NCBI RefSeq assembly: GCF_050874005.1
Contig: NZ_JBNMJV010000003.1
Location: forward strand, 48,188 to 112,187
Length of the DNA stretch: 64,000 bases
Reading direction: 5' to 3'
DNA from: Huintestinicola sp050874005
GTDB lineage: Bacteria > Bacillota > Clostridia > Oscillospirales > Ruminococcaceae
The position numbers and the translations under genes were made by a program. Positions 1 to 10,531 of the stretch are shown here, in pieces. The stretch's first letter is position 1. Every line of letters starts with the position of its first letter. The notes beneath the pieces are model-generated. The model was not told the origin of the DNA and did not search any database. It saw only the letters and a program-made list of their open reading frames with translations.

Positions 1-1
1 T

Positions 2-493
2 AAGGTAAAGACCATCAGAAACGAGCAGGGTATTGTTGTTGACTACGAGATCGAGGGTGACTTCCCCAAGTACGGCAACGATGATGACCGTGTTGACGAG
101 ATCGCAGAAGATGTTCTCAACAGATTTATGAACAAGATCCGTCAGCAGCATACATACAGAAATGGTATTCCTACAACTTCTATCCTCACAATTACTTCCA
201 ATGTAGTTTACGGTAAGAAGACAGGTTCTACACCTGACGGACGTAAGCAGGGTGTGCCTCTTGCTCCCGGTGCTAATCCTATGCACGGCAGAGATACTCA
301 CGGTGCTTCCGCATCCCTCTCCTCTGTATCCAAGCTCCAGTTCTCCAATGCACAGGACGGTATCTCCAATACCTTCTCCATCATTCCCGATGCTCTCGGT
401 AAGGACGGCGGCGTATTTGTGGGCGACATTGATATTGATGCTCTCTGCCCTACCTGCGCTAATATCCCCAACACCAGCGACAACGACAGATAA
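2..493 (+). CDS. pflB: Pyruvate formate-lyase main body, 3' end only, lacking the glycyl-radical domain
   Basis: The 5' end lies outside the window; the reading frame is open from base 2. Pyruvate formate-lyase converts pyruvate and CoA to acetyl-CoA and formate in the anaerobic cytoplasm. The last ~164 residues match the C-terminal part of the barrel: TSILTITSNVVYGKKTGSTPDGRK, the PLAPGANPMHGRD stretch and AQDGISNTFSIIPDALGKD. In ordinary PFL the next residues lead into NLAGLMDGYF and the radical domain with RVSGYAV. Here the frame instead runs into about 28 unrelated residues containing CPTC and stops at 491-493. The missing domain is the separate gene at 663-905, so this looks like a split enzyme rather than a truncated one. 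The active-site cysteines are upstream of the window and cannot be checked. Family assignment is firm; the functional split is inferred. Confidence 0.9.
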   Translation, partial: KVKTIRNEQGIVVDYEIEGDFPKYGNDDDRVDEIAEDVLNRFMNKIRQQHTYRNGIPTTSILTITSNVVYGKKTGSTPDGRKQGVPLAPGANPMHGRDTHGASASLSSVSKLQFSNAQDGISNTFSIIPDALGKDGGVFVGDIDIDALCPTCANIPNTSDNDR

Positions 494-662
494 GATCTGA
501 AAAGACAAGACTAATTGTTTGATTAAATGTTTTGAGCCGATAGTCTTTACAATATGTTAAGACTATCGGCACAAAAAGAACATATTTATATGCTATATTT
601 AGCATATAGAAAGTACACCAACCAAGTATATTTTAACTTGTTTTATGAAAGGAGTTTTTACT
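494..662 (+). promoter_or_regulatory. Structured spacer between the two PFL genes (two hairpins)
   Basis: The 169-base spacer holds a perfect 12-bp inverted repeat (536-547 with 559-570, 11-nt loop) and a perfect 9-bp inverted repeat (587-595 with 600-608, 4-nt loop). Neither is followed by a T-run, so they do not look like ordinary terminators. An RNA processing or stabilising element that sets the ratio of the two subunits is an inference. I see no convincing sigma-A promoter in the spacer. Confidence 0.6.
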
Positions 663-905
663 ATGGCAGCAAATGCACAGCAGATAAACAACCTCGTAGG
701 TCTTCTTGACGGTTATGCAACCAAGGGAGGCCACCACCTCAATGTTAACGTTCTTACAAGAGATACTCTTCTCGATGCTCAGAAGCACCCCGAGAACTAT
801 CCCCAGCTCACTATCCGTGTTTCCGGATATGCAGTAAACTTCATCAAGCTTACTAAGGAGCAGCAGGACGACGTTATCTCCAGAACATTCCACGCAGCTC
901 TTTGA
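663..905 (+). CDS. Stand-alone glycyl-radical subunit of pyruvate formate-lyase (GrcA/YfiD-like)
   Basis: An 80-residue protein equivalent to the last ~75 residues of PFL. It has NLVGLLDGYATKGGHHLNVN, the glycyl-radical signature RVSGYAV (radical Gly about residue 57) and the C-terminal KEQQDDVISRTFHAAL. I chose ATG 663 because AAAGGAG at 646-652 sits just upstream; the in-frame ATG at 645 would overlap this ribosome binding site. In Escherichia coli, GrcA/YfiD is a spare radical domain that rescues oxygen-damaged PFL. Here the preceding PFL gene has no radical domain of its own, so this protein is probably an obligatory partner that carries the radical in trans. pflA follows 12 bases downstream. 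Confidence 0.88.
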   Translation: MAANAQQINNLVGLLDGYATKGGHHLNVNVLTRDTLLDAQKHPENYPQLTIRVSGYAVNFIKLTKEQQDDVISRTFHAAL

Positions 906-917
906 TTTAGCGATCAT

Positions 918-1685
918 ATGAACGGCTTCATTCACTCAACTGAATCGTTCGGAACAGTCGACGGACCCGGTATCAGGTTCGTCGTCTTTTTCCAGGGGTG
1001 CCCAATGAGGTGCCTTTACTGCCACAATCCCGACACCTGGGAGTTCCACACCGATACAAACGGCGTAGGAAAGGCAGTGACCGCCGAGGAGATACTGGAT
1101 ATGTACGAGGGAGTAAAGGAGTTCCTTAAAAACGGAGGAATTACCTGCACAGGCGGCGAGCCGATGGCGCAGCTGCCCTTCCTTACGGAGCTTTTTGAAA
1201 AGGCAAAGGCACGTGGCATACACACCTGCCTTGACACTTCGGGCATAACCTTCAATCCCTCAGACACTTCCGCTGTGGACAGGCTTATGGACGTTACGGA
1301 CGTTATAATGCTTGATATCAAGCATATTGACGACGAGGAGCATAAGAAGCTCACAGGTCACAGCAACAAGAATATCCTTGCCTTTGCAAAATACGCAAGT
1401 GCAAAGAAAAAGGAGCTGTGGATACGTCACGTAGTAGTTCCGGGAATTACTCAGAACGATGAATATCTTCATCGTCTGGGCGAGTTTATTTCGGAACTGA
1501 AATCCGTCAAGGCACTTGATGTTCTTCCCTACCACGATATGGGCAAGGTAAAGTACAAAAATCTCGGCATCGACTATGCTCTTGCAGATGTTGAGCCACT
1601 TCCGAAGGAAGAGGCAGTCAAGGCAAGGGATATTATAATGCAGGGTATCAAGGACGGACTTGTGGCGGAACGAAACATCAAATAA
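918..1685 (+). CDS. pflA: Pyruvate formate-lyase activating enzyme
   Basis: Radical SAM enzyme of 255 residues that uses a 4Fe-4S cluster and S-adenosylmethionine to install the glycyl radical in PFL. Visible motifs are ESFGTVDGPGIRFVVFFQGC at the N-terminus, the cluster motif CxxxCxxC as CPMRCLYC (residues 28-35), and GGEPMAQ. Length is normal for PflA. There is no obvious Shine-Dalgarno sequence before ATG 918, and the stop of the radical-domain gene is only 12 bases upstream, so translation is probably coupled. Its substrate here would be the small separate radical protein rather than a domain of a large polypeptide. A strong terminator follows. Confidence 0.95.
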   Translation: MNGFIHSTESFGTVDGPGIRFVVFFQGCPMRCLYCHNPDTWEFHTDTNGVGKAVTAEEILDMYEGVKEFLKNGGITCTGGEPMAQLPFLTELFEKAKARGIHTCLDTSGITFNPSDTSAVDRLMDVTDVIMLDIKHIDDEEHKKLTGHSNKNILAFAKYASAKKKELWIRHVVVPGITQNDEYLHRLGEFISELKSVKALDVLPYHDMGKVKYKNLGIDYALADVEPLPKEEAVKARDIIMQGIKDGLVAERNIK

Positions 1686-1690
1686 TTTAT

Positions 1691-1726
1691 GCCGCACATC
1701 ATTATTTTGTGATGTGCGGCATTTTT
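1691..1726 (+). terminator. Intrinsic terminator after pflA
   Basis: A perfect 11-bp stem (1691-1701 with 1710-1720) with an 8-nt loop is followed by ATTTTTC on the plus strand. Confidence 0.85.
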
Positions 1727-1730
1727 CTGC

Positions 1731-1767
1731 ATATAAAAAAGCTCCGAACCTTTCGATTCGGAGCTTT
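1731..1767 (-). terminator. Intrinsic terminator of the rnj-ftsH operon
   Basis: An 11-bp stem (1738-1748 with 1757-1767) is followed on the minus strand by TTTTTTATAT. It lies just after the ftsH stop and ends the long minus-strand operon, facing the pflA terminator. Confidence 0.85.
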
Positions 1768-1771
1768 AAAA

Positions 1772-3718
<1,947 letters not shown>

Positions 3719-3772
3719 CTGCTGATTTTCCTTTCTTGATACGGGAGATACCGCACCGACAATAAAATAAAG

Positions 3773-4324
3773 TTATAACTCTGCCTCTGCAATATATGGA
3801 AGATTTCTGAATTTCTCCCCGCAGTCCAGCCCGTAGCCCACCACGAACAGGTCGGGAACGGTAAACAGGCTGTAGTCCGCCGAAAAGTCAACTTCACGGC
3901 GAGAGGGCTTGTCTAAAAGAGTGTAAACGCTTAGGGAAAGGGGGTGCCGCTCACGAAGCAGCTCGCAGATGCTTGCGAGAGTTCTGCCCGTATCTATAAT
4001 ATCCTCAGCTATGACCACGTGATATTTTGAAATATCCCTGTCAAGGTCGAGAGTGATTTTCACATTTCCCGAGGAAACAGTGCTGTTTCCATAGCTTGAA
4101 GCGGACATAAAACCGATCTCGCAGGGTATCTCCACCGCCCTGCACAGGTCTGCAAGGAACACGAATGAACCCTTGAGAACGCTGATGAGCAAAAGGGGCT
4201 TGCCCCGGAAGTCTTGTGATAATTTCCTGCCCGCAATGTCAATTTTTTCCTTTATTTCGGCGGCGGAAAAAAGCTCACGCTTTATCCCGCTGTAGCCGAA
4301 GTTATTTAATGTTTCGGTAATCAT
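3773..4324 (-). CDS. hpt: Hypoxanthine phosphoribosyltransferase
   Basis: Purine salvage enzyme making IMP or GMP from hypoxanthine or guanine and PRPP. The PRPP-binding loop is VVIAEDIIDTGRT, and LLISVLKGSFVFLADL and FMSASSYGNST are typical of the family. ATG 4324 gives MITETLNNFGYSG, 183 residues, the usual family length; a longer frame upstream would lie inside tilS. It overlaps the end of tilS by 23 bases, suggesting translational coupling. Confidence 0.93.
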   Translation of the reverse strand: MITETLNNFGYSGIKRELFSAAEIKEKIDIAGRKLSQDFRGKPLLLISVLKGSFVFLADLCRAVEIPCEIGFMSASSYGNSTVSSGNVKITLDLDRDISKYHVVIAEDIIDTGRTLASICELLRERHPLSLSVYTLLDKPSRREVDFSADYSLFTVPDLFVVGYGLDCGEKFRNLPYIAEAEL

Positions 4325-5720
4325 TATCCGCCGTCTTTCTGACTGAAATTTCAAATATATTTTCGGTGCAGTCTGTGCTTTCGGTGAAAGCAATACTTTC
4401 GGGGAAAACTCTTTCCGCCGCACCGCCGTATTCGCACCAGAAAACCCCTGCCTCGTCCTCCATCACAAGAGCTAAGTTACGCTCTCTTTCGGAAAGCTTC
4501 AGGGCATTAAAGTGCTTTTTCAGCTTAGTGGTGACCCCCCTGTTATGAAAGCAGATCCTGTCGCCGTCACGCTTGTTTCGCAAAGTAACAACACCTTGTA
4601 TTTTATCACAACTTACGAGGTGATTTGTTAATTTTCTTTGAACATTGCCGCCCCTTTGCAAAATATCATTGCAAAGTCTCCGAATTATCACCGTTTTATC
4701 AAATTCGGGAATGACAATCTCGTCATTTTGCAAAAAATCTATCTTTTTTTCAAAGGAAATTTTGTCATATGACGGAAGCGCTGTTATCTCCATAACGCCG
4801 CCCATAAATACGGCAAATACATCTCCTTTAAGCTGGTATTTTGCATTTTTTCCCGATACCATCATACCGTCAAGAATAGAAAGCCGCTCAAAGGAACATT
4901 CGATATTTGCCTCCGACAGCAGTTTTCTGATATATCTTTTCCGCACCGAAGGGGGATATCCGCATATCTCGTTATGGGGAATAGTTTCAAGAAGCTTTTC
5001 AAAATATTCCTCGTCCTCAGCGGCACTTTCAGACAACCGTGAAACCGCCTCGGTAAAATTTTCGTTTATCCCTTCAAGAACGGGAACTACCCTGTGCCTG
5101 ATGATGTTGCGGGAATAGTCCTCGGTAAGATTGGTGCTGTCCGTCACATATCCCTGCCCAAGAGATGTAAGAAGAACCTCTATCTCCGCCCTTGTGACCC
5201 CAAGGAGCGGACGGATAATGCTGTCTCTTTTTGGGGGAATGCCCCGAAGCCCACGGATACCTGTGCCACGTGCAAGGTTAAAAATAACAGTCTCGCTGTT
5301 GTCCCCCTTGTTGTGAGCCGTTGCAATAAGAGCACCGCCAAGCTTTTCGGACTCCCTTTCAAAAACCCCGTACCGCAGAATGCGTGCCCCCTCCTCGGTG
5401 GACGTGCCCTTTTCCGCACAATAGCCCTTCACATCAACGTGATAAACGGACAGGGGAATGTCAAGACCTCTGCAAAGCTCCTCGCAGAACCGCATATCCC
5501 TGTCGCTTTCCTCGCCACGCAAACAGTGGTTCACGTGAACGGCAAAAAGGGAAAAACCAAGGTCATTTCGGAGCATTTCGAGAACTCTCAGCAGACAAAC
5601 GCTGTCCGCCCCGCCCGAAAGGCAGGCGATCACCCTGCTTCCCCTCGGTATCATACCGTATCGTGAAATAGTTTCACGAACAGTCTCGCAAACGCCCATA
5701 TCAGCTTTCAGACGGGGCAA
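4302..5720 (-). CDS. tilS: tRNA(Ile)-lysidine synthetase
   Basis: Modifies the wobble C of the AUA-reading tRNA-Ile to lysidine, essential for decoding. The N-type ATP pyrophosphatase P-loop is SGGADS in IACLSGGADSVCLLRVL, and the C-terminal half matches the substrate-binding region of longer TilS proteins. Two starts are possible. TTG 5720 has GAGG 9-12 bases upstream and overlaps the dnaB end. ATG 5699 lies one base after the dnaB stop but has no clear ribosome binding site. I keep the TTG start (472 residues) with moderate confidence. Confidence 0.92.
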   Translation of the reverse strand: MPRLKADMGVCETVRETISRYGMIPRGSRVIACLSGGADSVCLLRVLEMLRNDLGFSLFAVHVNHCLRGEESDRDMRFCEELCRGLDIPLSVYHVDVKGYCAEKGTSTEEGARILRYGVFERESEKLGGALIATAHNKGDNSETVIFNLARGTGIRGLRGIPPKRDSIIRPLLGVTRAEIEVLLTSLGQGYVTDSTNLTEDYSRNIIRHRVVPVLEGINENFTEAVSRLSESAAEDEEYFEKLLETIPHNEICGYPPSVRKRYIRKLLSEANIECSFERLSILDGMMVSGKNAKYQLKGDVFAVFMGGVMEITALPSYDKISFEKKIDFLQNDEIVIPEFDKTVIIRRLCNDILQRGGNVQRKLTNHLVSCDKIQGVVTLRNKRDGDRICFHNRGVTTKLKKHFNALKLSERERNLALVMEDEAGVFWCEYGGAAERVFPESIAFTESTDCTENIFEISVRKTADNDYRNIK

Positions 5721-7056
5721 ACCGTCTGTCCTCGCTGAGGAACAGCGTGTACTGACCGTTCCATCTGAGATTTACCGTACCCGTCTCACCGTGACGGTTT
5801 TTCGCCACGATACATTCCGCCAGATTAACGTCCTCCACCTTGTCCTTGTTGTAATAACCGTCACGGTAGAGGAACATAACGATATCCGCATCCTGCTCGA
5901 TAGAACCGGACTCACGAAGGTCTGAAAGCAAAGGTCTCTTGTCGGGACGGGACTCAACGGAACGTGAAAGCTGTGAAAGGGTGATAACAGGCACATTAAG
6001 CTCCTTTGCCATAAGCTTTAACTGTCTTGTAATGTCGGAAATTTCGTTAACACGGTTTTCAATGCGCTTGCTTGAGTTCATCAGCTGTAAATAGTCGATG
6101 ATAACAAGCCCCACGTTTTTAAGACGTCTGAGCTTAGCCTTCATCTGCACAACGGTAATGCCCGCCGTATCGTCAAGATATAAATTCATACCCGCCATTC
6201 TGTCAGCGCCCTGAGCCAGCTTTTCCCAGTCCTTTTCGTCAATGTTGCCCTTGATAAGGTGGTCGCTGTCCACAAGGCTCTCCGCCGACAGCATACGTGT
6301 AACAAGCTGTTCCTTTGACATTTCCAGAGAGAATATGACAACTTCCTTGTCGGCGCTTCTCCTGCATACATTTGCGGCAATGTTCAGCGCAAACGAAGTC
6401 TTTCCCATACCGGGACGGGCAGCAAGGATCAGCAGGTCAGACTTGTTAAGACCGCTTATAACGTTATCCAGATCGGAATATCCGGACTTAGCGCCCTGAT
6501 ATTTCTCCTTGTCAACGCCGGAAATGCGGTTAAGGTGATCGTAGGTGTCAAGGAGCACCTCGTCCACCTTGGTAAGACCGTCAACCTCCTTGCCCTGCCT
6601 GATGTCATATATCATCTGCTCTGCGGAATCAAGTATCACCGAAGCAGGCTCGGAAGCCTCCGTGCAGTTTTCGATAATGTTTTTTGCAGCCTCAACAAGA
6701 GAGCGGAGATAATACTTTTCCTCAACTATCTTGCAGTAGCTTTCGATGTTCGCAAGGGTGGGAACGCCCTCCATAATGGCGGCAAGGTATTCCTTACCCG
6801 AGCCTGAATCCTCGAAAACGCCCTCTCTGACAGCCTCGTCAAGAACGGTGATGATGTCCGAATTTACGCCAAGGGTAAAAAGCCTTATGATAATTGCAAA
6901 AAGCTGCCTGTGCTTTGAAACATAGAAGCTTTCGGGTTTGACATAGTTCATCACCGTGCCTAAAAGCTCCGAATCCATAAGCACAGCGCCAAGAACGGTC
7001 TGTTCCGCCTCAACGCTGTGGGGCATTTCACGCCCTGCTATCTCTTCAAGATCCAT
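5701..7056 (-). CDS. dnaB: Replicative DNA helicase DnaB
   Basis: Hexameric helicase of the replication fork, 451 residues. The N-terminal domain (PHSVEAEQTVLGAVL) is followed by a RecA-like ATPase with Walker A ARPGMGKTSFALN, Walker B VGLVIIDYLQLM and the DnaB motif SDLRESGSIEQDADIVMFLYR. It lies 9 bases after rplI; gdpP-rplI-dnaB is a conserved Firmicute order. Confidence 0.97.
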   Translation of the reverse strand: MDLEEIAGREMPHSVEAEQTVLGAVLMDSELLGTVMNYVKPESFYVSKHRQLFAIIIRLFTLGVNSDIITVLDEAVREGVFEDSGSGKEYLAAIMEGVPTLANIESYCKIVEEKYYLRSLVEAAKNIIENCTEASEPASVILDSAEQMIYDIRQGKEVDGLTKVDEVLLDTYDHLNRISGVDKEKYQGAKSGYSDLDNVISGLNKSDLLILAARPGMGKTSFALNIAANVCRRSADKEVVIFSLEMSKEQLVTRMLSAESLVDSDHLIKGNIDEKDWEKLAQGADRMAGMNLYLDDTAGITVVQMKAKLRRLKNVGLVIIDYLQLMNSSKRIENRVNEISDITRQLKLMAKELNVPVITLSQLSRSVESRPDKRPLLSDLRESGSIEQDADIVMFLYRDGYYNKDKVEDVNLAECIVAKNRHGETGTVNLRWNGQYTLFLSEDRRFAPSES

Positions 7057-7065
7057 ATGGACACC

Positions 7066-7512
7066 TTATTCCTCGACCACGTTAACAGTGATCTTTTCGG
7101 AGATGCCGGGGTGAAGCTTGACCTCTGCGGAGTAACCTCCGAAAGCCTTTATTTCGGAGCTGAGAGCAATTTTCTTCTTCTCAACGGTAACGCCCAGCTG
7201 CTGTGAAACAGCCTCAGCCACGTGAGAAGCGGTAACAGCGCCGAAGAGCTTTCCGCCCGCACCTGCCTTAGCCTTTATGACAACATTCTTGCCCTTGAGC
7301 TTGGCAGCATTGTCAAGAGCCTCCTGACGAGCCACATCAGCCTTGTGCTGCTCGGAAGACTTTTTTCCTGCAAGGTCGGACATATTCTTTGCGCTTGCCT
7401 CTACAGCAAGACCCTTTCCGATAAGGAAATTTCTTGCGTAGCCGTCGGAGACCTCTTTTACCTCGCCCTTTTTGCCGGAGCCCTTAACGTCCTGTAAAAA
7501 AATTACCTTCAT
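7066..7512 (-). CDS. rplI: 50S ribosomal protein L9
   Basis: Ribosomal protein bL9, 148 residues. The N-terminal rRNA-binding domain MKVIFLQDVKGSGKKGEVKE is followed by the long connecting helix and the C-terminal domain. The start is ATG 7512, preceded by GGAGG; an upstream in-frame TTG at 7527 falls inside this ribosome binding site and is rejected. Confidence 0.96.
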   Translation of the reverse strand: MKVIFLQDVKGSGKKGEVKEVSDGYARNFLIGKGLAVEASAKNMSDLAGKKSSEQHKADVARQEALDNAAKLKGKNVVIKAKAGAGGKLFGAVTASHVAEAVSQQLGVTVEKKKIALSSEIKAFGGYSAEVKLHPGISEKITVNVVEE

Positions 7513-7543
7513 AGTGATTACCTCCAAAAATATTTATAAAGTA

Positions 7544-8308
7544 TCAGATGCGTCTGTTCATACAAACGCTTTCTCTGTTGATATCGATCACAAGCTGGGA
7601 AAAGTCTGTGACCGTTTCCCCGAAAAGCCGCAGAAACAGCTCATTTCCGCCCTTTTCTTTCTTGAAATTCATCTCGTCCTCATACATCGGTATAAGGCAT
7701 AGGAGATTGATGTATGCCCCGTCCTCCGTGCGGAAATTATTCAGCCTGTCGCCATATTTTCCTCCGAAGTCCCTCTCGTCCGAGTGAAGAAAGACCGCCG
7801 AGCAGAAGCCTGTGTTGTCCGCAAAGGGAGTGTTCTCCTCGGTAAACTGGAGAGAATGCATACTTCCGAGACAGCTTTTGCATTGATGAGGATACCTTGC
7901 CGCCTGTTTAAGAACGGTAATGACCCACAAATACCTCGCAGTCTCAGCTTTGTCCCCGAACCCGTCGAATTTCCAGTCGGGGGGCAGCAGACAGTAAAGC
8001 TCAGCTCTCTCGTTTATCTTCCTCTCGTCCCAGGAGCATTCCTTGGGGAGCGTCATAGGAAGGTCGCTCATTCCCGTGGTAAAGAGCAGATAGAAGTTCC
8101 GCTTTTCGCTTGGGGGAACGATATGAACATCAATGTGAACAAAGTCCGACATCAGCTCATGAAAAACTCTTGCTTCATCAGGCTTATATTCAAACACATC
8201 TGCGAAATGCTTTTCTATCTCTTCAAGATACAGCGTGGGAGCCACCTTGCCCGTGAGCCGTTTTACAGCTCCTGCGGCAGAGAAGAAAAGCTTTGAAAAA
8301 ATACCCAT
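7544..8308 (-). CDS. Suppressor-of-fused (SUFU) domain protein
   Basis: 254 residues, soluble. The pattern DFVHIDVHIVPPSEKRNFY, LLFTTGMSDLPMTLP, ERAELYCLLPPDWKF and WVITVLKQAARYPHQ matches the bacterial SUFU-like family. These proteins are widespread, often linked to polymorphic toxin immunity, but mostly of unknown function. No toxin gene is adjacent; it sits between gdpP and rplI in a housekeeping operon, with a 35-base gap to gdpP. Two pairs of cysteines (CKSC, and separate Cys residues near 190-220) are visible. The family call is fairly firm; the role is unknown. Confidence 0.75.
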   Translation of the reverse strand: MGIFSKLFFSAAGAVKRLTGKVAPTLYLEEIEKHFADVFEYKPDEARVFHELMSDFVHIDVHIVPPSEKRNFYLLFTTGMSDLPMTLPKECSWDERKINERAELYCLLPPDWKFDGFGDKAETARYLWVITVLKQAARYPHQCKSCLGSMHSLQFTEENTPFADNTGFCSAVFLHSDERDFGGKYGDRLNNFRTEDGAYINLLCLIPMYEDEMNFKKEKGGNELFLRLFGETVTDFSQLVIDINRESVCMNRRI

Positions 8309-8343
8309 TAAGATCAGTCCTCAGTAATATAAAACCGCCGCAC

Positions 8344-10503
8344 TCAAATAGACTTCATAGCGGAGTCATATTCGTCAAGAGCGTTTCTGAGCATACCGCA
8401 GACATCTTCAAGGGACTTGTTTTTAATATCCACAGCCGCCATAGTGATGTGACCGCCGCCGCCCAGACGCTTAACGATATCCTGCACATTTGCGCCGCCG
8501 CTTACGGTGCCGTAGGAGCGGGCGGAAATCTTGATGTTATTGTCATTTGTCCTGAAAACGGCAAAGCTTGCCTTGATGTTCAGCGTGTTCAGCAGCTGGT
8601 CTGCCGCCTGAGCCGCCGCCACCTTGATAATGCCCGCCTTTTTGTCTGCAGCATATGATACCGCCGCCTTGTCAAGATCTGCTCCCGAGAGAAGCACGCC
8701 GTTTTGTGAGCTGCGCTCGGAAACTATTCTTCTGGCAGTCTCAAGCTCGTCGTCATTTATCAGACTATATTCCTTGAAAGTGTCCTCGCCGAGACAGGTA
8801 ATTGCATAGTTGTTGTAATTTTCCGTGCCCTCCACCAGCTTTGACCGCAGCTTGTCAATGTCAAAGGAATTTGCAAACAGGAGCTTTACGGATACAGGGT
8901 CAGCGCCAAGGTCCTTGAGATAAGCCGCCGCTTCAAAGGTCCGCACACCGGTTTTCATAACAAAATCCTTTGTGTCAAGGGTAATGCCCGAAAGCAGAGC
9001 GTCTGCATAGTAGCAGGACAGCTTGTTTTTAAGATTGTTGTATCTGATGACCTCTGTGACTATTTCGCTGGCAGATGAAGCCTCCGAGTCGTGGTAGCGG
9101 TCGATGAAATTGTCGATAGGACATTGAGTCTGAATGTGGTGGTCAATGTAAATGACCTTTGCAGCCTTCTCATATATAGCAGGGCTGTCGATATTACGCT
9201 TGCCGTTTGTGTCAACGATAATTACGAGAGTGTCCTCTGTGATAAGCTCAAGAGCGTCCTCCTCGGAAATGAAAAGCTCCTTCGCCTCATTTTCGATATT
9301 GGCATAAAGACGTTCAATGAGGGACATAGCAAGGGTGGTCTCACGGTTAACATATACGTAAGCGGAAAATCCCAGAGCACGCAGAGCGCCGCCGAGACCG
9401 GAAGCTGCACCCACAGCGTCCATATCGCTGAAATTGTGACCCATAATGATGATCTTGTCCGAGGCTTTTGCGTGATCTTTCAGCCTGTCGCTGAAAAGCT
9501 TGACCTTGGACTGGGAATTTACCTCGGTTTTTGTGGAAGCGCCGCCGTAGGAAACATAGCTTGTGTCATTATTGCTGCTTTTGATAACAACGTGGTCTCC
9601 GCCCTGCTTCTGGGAAACGCTGAGAGCGCTGCGTGCGATCTCCTCGCTTTCCCTGAGACTGTTTCCGCCCCTGCCTATGCCCATAGAAAGGGAAACGTGA
9701 GTGCGTTCGGAAACGTGAATGCTGTGCATTTCTTCAAGGAGAGCAAGATAATCCTTTTCCTCCATATGCTTCAGCTCTTTTTCGCTGAGAATAGCGAAAT
9801 ACTTGTCATCAGACAGCTTCTTTAAAAGACCGTTGTGCTTTTCCACAAATTTCTCGGCGATCTTGTCGATCTTGATAACGACCTCGCTTCGTTTGGAGTC
9901 CTTCTCGTAGGAGAACAGCTCGTCGTACTCGTCAATAAGCAGGAGAGCCACATAATTTCTGCTGTCCTCCGCTTCCTCTCTGAGAATGTGTGCTTCGCTG
10001 AGATCCTTGAAAAAGAGAAAGGTAAAATATCTGCCCGTCTCACCCGTGTTTACTGCGGTAAAGTATTCCACACGGTAATGTTCCCACTCAAAGGTTTTCA
10101 TTTCCCCGTTGCTGTCGGCAGTCAGGCTGTTCACATCAATAGGCGCACCCAGCATTTTAAGGTCTTTCAGTTCGGGGAGCAGCTCTGCCGCCCCCTTGGT
10201 CTTTGCCCTTACCGTTCCCGTCTCGTCCGCAACAATGGCAGGGATAGGGCAGTATTTCATAAAGTAGCGGCTTACGGTGGAGGTGTCGTCGGGCGAATCA
10301 TCGGCTTTCTTTTTAGCCTCCTCAAGCTCCTTTTCGTTCTGCATAAAGAGTATCAGATAAGCAATACCGATAAGAGAAGTAATGCAGAGAGATATCCAGA
10401 ACCTTACCTCACCGCCGCCAAGTATGCCGAATGCACAGTAAAGCGATGAAGCCACAAGAAGCATAGACACCAGCTTAAACAAATTCCTGCTTTTGCCCGT
10501 CAT
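8344..10503 (-). CDS. gdpP: Cyclic-di-AMP phosphodiesterase GdpP (DHH/DHHA1)
   Basis: 719 residues. Two N-terminal membrane helices (LFKLVSMLLVASSLYCAFGI and RFWISLCITSLIGIAYLILF) are followed by a PAS-like region, a degenerate GGDEF domain and a C-terminal DHH/DHHA1 phosphoesterase. DHH motifs seen are NFSDMDAVGAASG, IIVDTNGKRN and VIYIDHHIQ; DHHA1 has RLGGGGHITMAA. GdpP hydrolyses c-di-AMP to pApA at the membrane, affecting osmotic and wall homeostasis. I chose ATG 10503, behind a weak AAGGCGGGTGG; an upstream TTG lies inside the rnj end. The neighbour rnj ends 28 bases upstream. Confidence 0.94.
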   Translation of the reverse strand: MTGKSRNLFKLVSMLLVASSLYCAFGILGGGEVRFWISLCITSLIGIAYLILFMQNEKELEEAKKKADDSPDDTSTVSRYFMKYCPIPAIVADETGTVRAKTKGAAELLPELKDLKMLGAPIDVNSLTADSNGEMKTFEWEHYRVEYFTAVNTGETGRYFTFLFFKDLSEAHILREEAEDSRNYVALLLIDEYDELFSYEKDSKRSEVVIKIDKIAEKFVEKHNGLLKKLSDDKYFAILSEKELKHMEEKDYLALLEEMHSIHVSERTHVSLSMGIGRGGNSLRESEEIARSALSVSQKQGGDHVVIKSSNNDTSYVSYGGASTKTEVNSQSKVKLFSDRLKDHAKASDKIIIMGHNFSDMDAVGAASGLGGALRALGFSAYVYVNRETTLAMSLIERLYANIENEAKELFISEEDALELITEDTLVIIVDTNGKRNIDSPAIYEKAAKVIYIDHHIQTQCPIDNFIDRYHDSEASSASEIVTEVIRYNNLKNKLSCYYADALLSGITLDTKDFVMKTGVRTFEAAAYLKDLGADPVSVKLLFANSFDIDKLRSKLVEGTENYNNYAITCLGEDTFKEYSLINDDELETARRIVSERSSQNGVLLSGADLDKAAVSYAADKKAGIIKVAAAQAADQLLNTLNIKASFAVFRTNDNNIKISARSYGTVSGGANVQDIVKRLGGGGHITMAAVDIKNKSLEDVCGMLRNALDEYDSAMKSI

Positions 10504-10531
10504 TTTAACCACCCGCCTTTTTATATCTTTC

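Noticed and set aside
494..662. PFL split explained as a frameshift or sequencing error
   Set aside because: A single indel cannot rejoin the parts: the spacer is 169 bases, non-coding, with hairpins, and the small gene has its own ribosome binding site and start.
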